Below, in pieces: positions 1-4,547 of a stretch of 5,177 nucleotides of DNA (position 1 is the stretch's first letter; each line of letters opens with the position of its first letter). The stretch is from Opitutaceae bacterium (GTDB lineage: Bacteria; Verrucomicrobiota; Verrucomicrobiia; Opitutales; Opitutaceae): NCBI GenBank assembly GCA_031254955.1, contig JAIRTK010000514.1, positions 1 through 5,177 on the forward strand, read 5' to 3'. The notes beneath the pieces were generated by a model. It did no database searches. It was given only the letters and a program-made list of their open reading frames with translations, and had not been told where the DNA came from. A program made the translations under genes and the position numbers.

Positions 1-32
1 CATTCCTTTTAACAGAAGAAAACCCGTTTCCC

Positions 33-695
33 ATGAATCTAAAACCCATCTTTCTGCTCGCCGCCGTGCTGGTTGCCATTCCGCCGGCGCCTGTGTTGCG
101 CGCCGCGCCGCCGGCGGAGCCGGGGCCGGTCATCGAGCCGGGACGGAACGACGGCGGGTGGCGCTGGCTGTTTTCCGCGCTCGCGGCGAAGGGCGCGATG
201 CGGTCCGCCTTCACCGAGGAACGCTGGTTTTCCATGCGCAAGACGCCGACCGTGCTTCAAGGCGAGATGCGCCTGCTGCCGGGCCGCGGGCTGAGCCTGC
301 ATTACACGGAACCCGAGGAGCAGTTGCTCGTGGTGGACGACGCGGGCCTGCTGCTGCGCGACGCAAAGGGGCGGACGCGCGAACTCAAAACCGGAGCGGC
401 GGCGGCGGGGTTGTCGGCGGCGTTGCTGCCGGTGATGCGGTTCGACTTGGAAAAGCTGCGGGAGGATTTTTATTTGCACGCGGCGCGCGACGGGAACGAC
501 TGGCGCCTGGATTTTGTGCCGCGCGACCGCGAGCTGGCGCGCACGCTGGGCAGTCTGGTCGTGACCGGCATCGGCACGGCGGTGCGGCGGCTGGAGTTCC
601 GCCGCTCGGCCAAACAGCGCATCGTGGTCATCATCAAAACCGCCGACGCGGACGTGACGTTTTCGGAGGAGGATGCGCGGAAATTTTTCAGGTGA
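33..695 (+). CDS. LolA-like outer-membrane lipoprotein carrier family protein
   Basis: A 220-residue exported protein. It starts with a signal peptide: Asn-Leu-Lys, a hydrophobic stretch at residues 6-20, and a likely signal peptidase I site after Ala24 (Leu22-x-Ala24). The mature part resembles the LolA-type beta-sandwich fold. An amphipathic segment ends in AFTEERWF (about 59-66), followed by a strand with GEMRLLPGRGLSLHY, the PEEQLLVVDDAGLLLRD strands, and the C-terminal GIGTAVRRLEFRR and IVVIIKTADADVTF strands. Proteins of this family carry lipoproteins, or possibly other lipids, across the periplasm. The details look closer to LolA-like proteins of polyene/lipid export clusters than to housekeeping LolA, but I cannot confirm that. 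The ATG is preceded only by a weak purine stretch (AGAAGAAAA, 14-22). The gene converges on the nuo genes and its own upstream partners lie outside the window. Family call fairly sure; substrate unknown. Confidence 0.8.
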   Translation: MNLKPIFLLAAVLVAIPPAPVLRAAPPAEPGPVIEPGRNDGGWRWLFSALAAKGAMRSAFTEERWFSMRKTPTVLQGEMRLLPGRGLSLHYTEPEEQLLVVDDAGLLLRDAKGRTRELKTGAAAAGLSAALLPVMRFDLEKLREDFYLHAARDGNDWRLDFVPRDRELARTLGSLVVTGIGTAVRRLEFRRSAKQRIVVIIKTADADVTFSEEDARKFFR

Positions 696-749
696 GCAGT
701 TTATTGTCCGCGGAACACACGGAAGCGAGGCATCTGATCCAATTAGCAA

Positions 750-775
750 ACCATGATGATTATTAAAATCATGGT
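750..775. repeat. Small inverted repeat, ACCATGAT arms
   Basis: ACCATGAT (750-757) pairs perfectly with ATCATGGT (768-775) across a 10-base AT-rich loop. It lies directly before the stronger hairpin at 778-809. The two could act together as a 3' end structure of the lolA-like transcript, but there is no U-tract after this one, so no function is assigned. Confidence 0.45.
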
Positions 776-777
776 AG

Positions 778-809
778 ATGTGTTCGGAGACCAAGGTTTC
801 CGAACACAT
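778..809 (+). terminator. Strong hairpin, candidate lolA terminator
   Basis: ATGTGTTCGGA (778-788) pairs without mismatch with TCCGAACACAT (799-809). The stem can extend inward by a G-T wobble and ACC/GGT. It starts 82 bases after the lolA-like stop codon, in the gap between convergent genes, so a transcription-end role is plausible for either strand. No good T-run follows (only TTTATAA on the + side), so it may instead be processed 3' structure or the edge of an old insertion next to the transposase remnant. Confidence 0.4.
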
Positions 810-913
810 TTATAATACCAATTCCGATATTCCTCCGTGACGCAACCGCACTCATCAGCGCGCCTATGATCGTTATCTCTACCAATGGCGCCATTGCGTG
901 GAAAATGTCTTTA

Positions 914-1057
914 TACCCATTCCCAATGAAAATCACTCTTTTGTAGGGGCGTCGCTTGCGACGCCCGGCTTGATAACCGTGCTCCAGCAACGGGCTTCGC
1001 AAGCGAAGCCCCTACATGGCTCTGCTTCTAAAGTGTACTTTTCACTGGGAAAGGGTA
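914..1057. mobile_element. 144-bp palindromic MITE-like element with TTA target duplication
   Basis: The element starts TACCCATTCCCA and ends TGGGAAAGGGTA. It is flanked by TTA on both sides (911-913 and 1058-1060). The outer arms (914-941 and 1030-1057) pair with about five mismatches. The inner arms (942-967 and 991-1016) pair at 24 of 26 positions, so nearly the whole element is one large inverted repeat, with 13 unpaired bases (1017-1029) in the right arm. It encodes no transposase. A 3-bp TNA-type duplication fits mobilisation in trans by an IS5-family enzyme (IS1031-like group); that is an inference. Its length plus the duplication is 147 bp, so the host reading frame is kept open through it (898-1170). 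The exact ends are supported by restoration of the transposase motif on excision. Confidence 0.75.
942..1016. repeat. Inverted pair of GTAGGGGC hairpins (REP/BIME-like core)
   Basis: Two short hairpins lie in inverted orientation. The left one pairs GGGCGTCGC (947-955) with GCGACGCCC (958-966). The right one pairs GGGCTTCGC (992-1000) with GCGAAGCCC (1003-1011). They are separated by 23 bases. Reverse-complementing the right copy gives the left one with two differences, at 951 and 962, and these two positions pair with each other in the hairpin. This core sits in the middle of the 144-bp element and is the most conserved part of it. Confidence 0.8.
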
Positions 1058-1179
1058 TTATGAGACTGAAAGGCTGGCGCGCCATCGCAACGCGTTACGC
1101 AAAAAACGCCCAAAGTGTCCTTGCCGCCGTCCAAATACGCCGCCTCTTCCTTGGGTTTAAGATTTTGTGACGGCACGCT

Positions 1180-2748
1180 CTAGAACCGCGAGAGAATCAG
1201 CGAGGGGAACACACCGAGGAACAGAAGCAGCGCGGCGCAGAGTGCCAGGGAGAGCGCGGGGAGCGCCGGGAGGGGGAGGCGTTTTGCGTCCTTGGGCGGG
1301 CTGGCGACCAGGGCTTGTTTCAAAATCGCGAGGTAGTAATAAAGCGCGACGGCGCTGAAGGCGATGGCCAGGAGCGCGAGCCAGCCGGCGGGACCGCCAA
1401 GGCCGTTGAGTTTCAGGACGGCGGCGAAGACGGCGAATTTGCCGAAAAAGCCGGCCAGCGGCGGCACGCCCGCAAGCGAGAGCACAAAGACGAAGAGCGT
1501 CAGCGCCAGCAACGGCGAGCGCCGCCAAAGGCCGGCGAGGTCGGCGAGGTTCTGGCAGGGCGCGTCGCGTTCGATGAGCGAGACGACGCCGAACGCCCCC
1601 ACGGTCGCCAGGCCGTAGGTCGCCGCATAATAGAACAGCGGGCCGACGCCGGCTTCGCCCGCGGCGATGATGCCGAGGAGCATCACGCCCGCGTGCGCGA
1701 TGGCCGAGTAGGCGAGCAGGCGGCGGACGTTGGTCTGGGCGAGCGCGCCGAGGTTGCCGACGAACAACGAGCCGAGCGAGAGGACCGCCACCACGGGCAT
1801 CCAGCCGGCGGCGAGGGGCAGCGCGGTCGCGTCTCCGGCGAGGCGGTGGAGTCCGGGCCAGAGCAGGCGCAGGAAAAAGGCAAAGCCGGCGAGTTTCGAG
1901 GCCGAGGCGACCAGCGCGGCGGCGGAGGCGGGCGCGCCTTGGTAGGCGTCGGGCGCCCAGAGGTGGAACGGCACGGCGGCGACCTTGAAGCCGAAGCCGA
2001 CGAGCACCAGCACGAGCGCGACGGGGATGAGCGGCGAAAAGTTGTCGCGGAGCATGAACCCGAGCGAAGTGAGGTCGATGGCGCCGGCGAGTCCGTAGAG
2101 CAGGCTGAAGCCGAAGAGCATGAACGCGGCAGCCGTGCCGCCGAAGAGGAAGTATTTCAGGCCGGCCTCGGCGGAGTCGGGGCGGGTTTTGTCGAAGCCG
2201 GTGAGGATGTAGAGCGAGAGGCTGGCCAGCTCGATGGAGAGGAAGCCGAGCAGGAGGTTGTTGGCCGCGGCCATGAGCGAGAAGCCTGTCGTGGCGAAGA
2301 GGATGATGGCGGTGTATTCCGCCGGATGCCGCTGGCGCGACGAGCCGGGCAGGAGAAGGAGCGTGAGGGCGGTCAACGCATACGCGCCGAGGCGCGCGCC
2401 GACGGCGAGTTTGTCGATGTCGAGGGCGCGTTGGAGGGCGAAGCCGGACGGGCCGGCGCAGGCGGTCAGCCAGGCCGCGCCGGCGAGGGCGGCGATGCCG
2501 ATGCAAACGGCCATGCTCGCGCGGCTGCCGCGCGTGGCGCGTTTGCCGGCAAACAAATCGAAGCCGAGCACGAGCAGCGCGCCGATGACGAGCGCGGCTT
2601 CGGGCGCGAGCGCGCGAAGGAGTTCGGCGTAGGCGCCGGCGCCGGCGCCAGCGGCAAGCGTGAGGCCGGGAATGGCGGCGGTGGCTGTGGCGCCGGCGGG
2701 CGCGGGGGTGCCGCAGATGATGGCGAAGAGCGGGTGCATGGTTGTCAC
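1180..2748 (-). CDS. nuoN: NADH-quinone oxidoreductase subunit N
   Basis: Complete 522-residue antiporter-like membrane subunit of complex I, which couples quinone reduction by NADH to proton transfer across the cytoplasmic membrane. It is hydrophobic throughout, as expected for about 14 helices. The proton-path residues of E. coli NuoN have clear counterparts: Glu173 in SIELASLSLY (E. coli Glu133), Lys198 in GLKYF (Lys158), Lys255 in GFGFKVAAVPFHLWAPDAYQ (Lys217), Lys285 in ASASKLAGF (Lys247) and Lys437 in AGFFGKF (Lys395). The offset of 38-42 residues is due to a long Ala/Gly-rich N-terminus (about residues 12-45) and makes the protein longer than the usual 480-490. I chose the GTG start at 2748 because it overlaps the nuoM stop as GTGA and has AAAGGAGG six bases upstream; an ATG three codons later lies 15 bases from that site. 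Last gene of the visible operon; no clear terminator follows it. Confidence 0.97.
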   Translation of the reverse strand: MTTMHPLFAIICGTPAPAGATATAAIPGLTLAAGAGAGAYAELLRALAPEAALVIGALLVLGFDLFAGKRATRGSRASMAVCIGIAALAGAAWLTACAGPSGFALQRALDIDKLAVGARLGAYALTALTLLLLPGSSRQRHPAEYTAIILFATTGFSLMAAANNLLLGFLSIELASLSLYILTGFDKTRPDSAEAGLKYFLFGGTAAAFMLFGFSLLYGLAGAIDLTSLGFMLRDNFSPLIPVALVLVLVGFGFKVAAVPFHLWAPDAYQGAPASAAALVASASKLAGFAFFLRLLWPGLHRLAGDATALPLAAGWMPVVAVLSLGSLFVGNLGALAQTNVRRLLAYSAIAHAGVMLLGIIAAGEAGVGPLFYYAATYGLATVGAFGVVSLIERDAPCQNLADLAGLWRRSPLLALTLFVFVLSLAGVPPLAGFFGKFAVFAAVLKLNGLGGPAGWLALLAIAFSAVALYYYLAILKQALVASPPKDAKRLPLPALPALSLALCAALLLFLGVFPSLILSRF

Positions 2749-4385
2749 AGCGCGCCTCCTTTCAGCGCCGCCTGGAAGAGCGGCGACTCAAGCGCGGTAT
2801 TGATCCAGTGAAACAGGAAGCCGGGACGCAGGCCGGCGAAAAGGGTCGCGGCGAGCAGCAGGAGCGCGCCGGCTTTTTCGGGCCACGTGATGGGCGGAAG
2901 GGGCGGCGCGGCGGCGGAAGCGGCGGCGTCCGAAGTGGGAGCGGTGTCCAAGGTGGAAGCGGCGTCCCGCCGCTTTTCGTTTTGAGCGAAGCGAGAGGTC
3001 TGACAAGCGGCAGGATGCCGCTTCCACTCTTTGCCATCGGCGGCGCCGGTGTTTCCGAAAAAGGAGAGTTGCACGGCGCGGAGTGTGAAGGCGGCGGCGA
3101 CCAGCACGCCGACGACGGCGGCGAGCGTGACCAGCGGCGAATACCGCCACGCGCCGACGAGGATGGCAAGCTCGGCGGGGAAGCCGCTGAAGCCCGGCAT
3201 GCCCATCGAGGCAAGCCCGGCGAGGACAAAGGCGACCGCCGCGAACGGCAGCAGGCGGAAGAGCGGCAGCGCGCGCAGCGCGGCGAGCTGGCGGGTGTGC
3301 GTGCGTTCGTAAATCATGCGCCCGACCACGGCGAAGAGCAGCCCCGCGATGACGCCGTGCGAAAACATTTGCAGCACCGCGCCGCTCACCGCGCGCGGGC
3401 TGGCGACGGCCAGCCCGAGCATCACGAAGCCCATGTGGCTGACGCTCGAATAACCGATGACGAACTTCAAATCCTCCTGCACGAGCGCGACCAGCCCGGC
3501 GTAAACGATGCCGGTGAGGGCGAGCGCGACGAGCACGGGTTGGAAAAATTCCAGCCCCGCCGGGAACAGGCCGATGCCGACGCGGAGGCAGCCGTAGGCG
3601 CCGAGTTTCATGACGACGCCGGCCAGCAGCATCGACGCGCCGGTGGGCGCGGCCACGTGGCCGGTCGGCGCCCAGGTGTGGAAGGGGAACAGGCCCGCGA
3701 GCACGGCGAAGCCGGTGAACACGAGCGCGAACATGCCGGCTTGCTGCGCGGGCGTGAAGTGCGCGGCGGCGCGGGCGAGTTCGGCGAGCGAAAAAGTGGT
3801 GACGCCGGCGCCGGCGCCGGAGCCTCCAGCGGCGGCGGCGGCGTGCGCCCAGAGCACTCCGGCAAGGACGAGCGCGCTGCCCGCGAACGAGTAGAGCACG
3901 AGTTTCATCGCGCCGTATTCGCGGTTGGTGGAGCCCCATTTCGCGATGAGAAAATATTTCGGGACGATGGCGATTTCGTAGAAGACGAAGAACAGGAACA
4001 CATCCGCGCTGAGAAACACGCCGTAAACGCCGCCGATGAGCGCGAGGTAGAGCGCGAAGAACTCGCCGGCGCGTTCGTCGATGTTCCACGAGAAGAGGAT
4101 GCCGGCGGTGGCGGCCAGGCCGGTGAGGACGACGAGCGTCATGCTGATGCCGTCGGCGGCGAGGTGGTAGCGGATGCCGAGTTGCGGAATCCACGGGCAG
4201 TTGACGAGGTCAACCAGCGCGGCGGCGGGCGTGAAGCCGGCGGCGGCGGCGAGCGCGACGCCCCAGCCGGCGAGCGCGGTGGCGAGCGCGACGGCGCGGG
4301 CCGCTCCGGGCGATTGGCGGCCCGCGAGGTAAGCGAGCAGCGCGCCGGCAAAGGTCAGGTAAATGGTCCAGGGCAGGAGTGGCAT
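2745..4385 (-). CDS. nuoM: NADH-quinone oxidoreductase subunit M, second copy
   Basis: Complete 546-residue NuoM-type antiporter-like subunit of complex I (E. coli NuoM is about 509). The N-terminus MPLLPW matches the family start and supports the ATG at 4385, although no Shine-Dalgarno is visible before it. Recognisable parts: FVFYEIAIVPKYFLI with Glu137 (E. coli Glu144, TM5); GFAVLAGLFPFHTWAPTGH (225-243); LLAGVVMKLGAYGCLR with Lys260 (Lys265, TM8); DLKFVIGYSSVSHMG (305-319); QMFSHG (339-344); and MPGFSGFPAELAIL with Glu405 (Glu407, TM12). At the TM7 lysine (E. coli Lys234 in FAVKMP) this protein has Leu229, and the usual LPDAH is APTGH. The loop after FFG (442-444), before the last helix, is about 37 residues longer than normal. 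Its residues 453-478 are encoded by a palindromic repeat, followed by Ala/Pro-rich sequence. It follows another nuoM and overlaps nuoN by 4 bp. Identity as NuoM is sure; normal pumping is not. Confidence 0.95.
   Translation of the reverse strand: MPLLPWTIYLTFAGALLAYLAGRQSPGAARAVALATALAGWGVALAAAAGFTPAAALVDLVNCPWIPQLGIRYHLAADGISMTLVVLTGLAATAGILFSWNIDERAGEFFALYLALIGGVYGVFLSADVFLFFVFYEIAIVPKYFLIAKWGSTNREYGAMKLVLYSFAGSALVLAGVLWAHAAAAAGGSGAGAGVTTFSLAELARAAAHFTPAQQAGMFALVFTGFAVLAGLFPFHTWAPTGHVAAPTGASMLLAGVVMKLGAYGCLRVGIGLFPAGLEFFQPVLVALALTGIVYAGLVALVQEDLKFVIGYSSVSHMGFVMLGLAVASPRAVSGAVLQMFSHGVIAGLLFAVVGRMIYERTHTRQLAALRALPLFRLLPFAAVAFVLAGLASMGMPGFSGFPAELAILVGAWRYSPLVTLAAVVGVLVAAAFTLRAVQLSFFGNTGAADGKEWKRHPAACQTSRFAQNEKRRDAASTLDTAPTSDAAASAAAPPLPPITWPEKAGALLLLAATLFAGLRPGFLFHWINTALESPLFQAALKGGAL
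2755..2762 (-). promoter_or_regulatory. Ribosome binding site of nuoN
   Basis: AAAGGAGG on the minus strand, inside the last codons of nuoM, lies six bases before the GTG at 2748. This strong Shine-Dalgarno decides the GTG over the ATG at 2739 and, with the GTGA overlap, suggests translational coupling of nuoM and nuoN. Confidence 0.8.
2953..3027. repeat. 75-bp palindromic repeat inside nuoM coding sequence
   Basis: Two 23-base arms in inverted orientation, 2953-2975 and 3005-3027, differ at only two positions. Each arm contains its own 8-bp hairpin with a 3-base loop: AAGCGGCG/CGCCGCTT (2957-2964 with 2968-2975) and AAGCGGCA/TGCCGCTT (3005-3012 with 3016-3023). The two differences between arms are the partners of the loop-closing pair, so both hairpins stay fully paired. 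The repeat is 75 bp, a multiple of three, and leaves the nuoM frame open. It codes for a charged, non-membrane stretch beginning EWKRHPAACQ (residues 453-478). A possible degraded piece of a similar unit (GGAAGCGGCGGCGTCC) lies at 2916-2931. The true insertion boundaries may be wider than the arms. Confidence 0.85.
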
Positions 4386-4391
4386 GGTGGG

Positions 4392-4419
4392 AAATTAGGA
4401 ATTAGAAATTAGGAATTAG
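4392..4419. repeat. Four tandem RAATTAG heptads before nuoM start
   Basis: AAATTAGGAATTAG occurs twice back to back (4392-4405 and 4406-4419), that is, four heptads alternating A and G in the first base, followed by A6 (4420-4425). The array ends 6 bp from the start codon of the complete nuoM, in the place where its ribosome binding site should be. Heptad copy number changes by slippage are conceivable. Confidence 0.85.
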
Positions 4420-4518
4420 AAAAAACGGACGCCGCCGCGCCGGAGGGGGGAGGGAGGCGAAAGGGTGCCGCCGGCGGAGTGGCGGGTGTTTTATGAATTT
4501 CGACAGCATGTTTTTTTC

Positions 4519-4539
4519 TAAATTCTAAATTCTAAATTC
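4519..4539. repeat. Three tandem TAAATTC heptads after the upstream nuoM stop
   Basis: TAAATTC is repeated three times (4519-4525, 4526-4532, 4533-4539), preceded by C4518 and T7 (4511-4517) and followed by TAC and T6, the last T of which belongs to the stop codon complement of the upstream nuoM. It is an imperfect inverted match to the RAATTAG array at 4392-4425: on the opposite strand it reads GAATTTA heptads followed by G and A7. Confidence 0.85.
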
Positions 4540-4547
4540 TACTTTTT

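Larger units (their letters stand above)
696..813. other. Spacer downstream of the lolA-like gene, no gene
   Basis: This AT-richer stretch follows the stop of the lolA-like gene. I find no plausible coding sequence on either strand. It contains two inverted repeats, at 750-775 and 778-809, and then runs into the transposase remnant. Antisense and shifted reading frames that cross it are extensions of shadows of the GC-rich gene on its left. Confidence 0.6.
814..1170 (+). pseudogene. IS5/IS4-type DDE transposase, C-terminal remnant, interrupted
   Basis: Reading in one frame from about 814 gives NTNSDIPP, a TGA stop at 838-840, then RNRTHQRAYDRYLYQWRHCVENVF up to 912. After the inserted element (914-1057) the frame continues from 1060 as MRLKGWRAIATRYAKNAQ and so on to a TGA at 1168-1170. 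If the insert and one copy of TTA are removed, the junction reads VENVF-MRLK. This gives Tyr(880)-x2-Arg(889)-x3-Glu(901)-x6-Lys(1069), the C-terminal signature around the catalytic Glu of IS4/IS5-superfamily transposases. The N-terminal part with the two catalytic Asp residues is absent, and the TGA at 838 looks like a CGA-to-TGA change. The gene is therefore dead by truncation, nonsense mutation and insertion. It ends 9 bp from the stop of nuoN on the opposite strand. The left boundary is approximate. Confidence 0.8.
4386..4547. other. Spacer between the two nuoM genes
   Basis: 162 bp without a credible gene. On either side are AT-rich heptad repeats in inverted orientation with A6/T7 runs facing inward. 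Between them is a GC-rich core (4426-4510) with short inverted GC repeats such as CCGCCGGCGG (about 4471-4480). In the sense of the operon, the core ends in GCGGCGGCGTCCG followed by six T (4425-4420), which could weakly resemble an attenuator, but the stem is not convincing. The rest of the visible operon is tightly packed, so this gap looks like an insertion or a boundary. Confidence 0.6.

Noticed and set aside
1..12. End of an upstream gene at the TAA of 10-12
   Set aside because: Only three codons would be visible, so it cannot be supported.
39..809. Minus-strand open frame opposite the lolA-like gene
   Set aside because: Its product is His/Arg-rich and compositionally unnatural; the plus strand encodes a signal peptide and a LolA-type fold.
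883..896. 14-bp perfect palindrome CAATGGCGCCATTG as an operator
   Set aside because: It lies within the transposase coding remnant (Gln-Trp-Arg-His codons), with no promoter or regulator nearby.
769..1002. A 77-residue minus-strand frame with a hydrophobic stretch
   Set aside because: It reads antisense through the transposase remnant and half of the palindromic element, and has no family resemblance.
813..1060. A larger element with TAATACC ends (813-825 against 1048-1060)
   Set aside because: The left copy is transposase coding sequence (codons for Asn-Thr-Asn-Ser), and the 914-1057 boundaries are fixed by the TTA duplication and by motif restoration, so the match at 813 is probably chance.
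898..1170. A 90-residue plus-strand gene starting at 898
   Set aside because: The apparent start is an internal GTG of the transposase remnant and the middle is the inserted palindromic element; only the two ends are real transposase sequence.
2633..2652. GCCGGC runs here and near 3806-3821 as a dispersed repeat
   Set aside because: Both simply encode Gly-Ala runs in a GC-rich genome, and no longer similarity surrounds them.
1315..2811. Long plus-strand open frame of 498 codons opposite nuoN
   Set aside because: Antisense shadow of a GC-rich membrane-protein gene. The product is Arg/Glu/Gly/Ala low-complexity without any family motif, while the minus strand encodes a clear NuoN with all key residues.
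2742..4412. Long plus-strand open frame of 556 codons opposite nuoM
   Set aside because: Same artefact of high GC at third positions; charged low-complexity translation, and the minus strand gives a recognisable NuoM.
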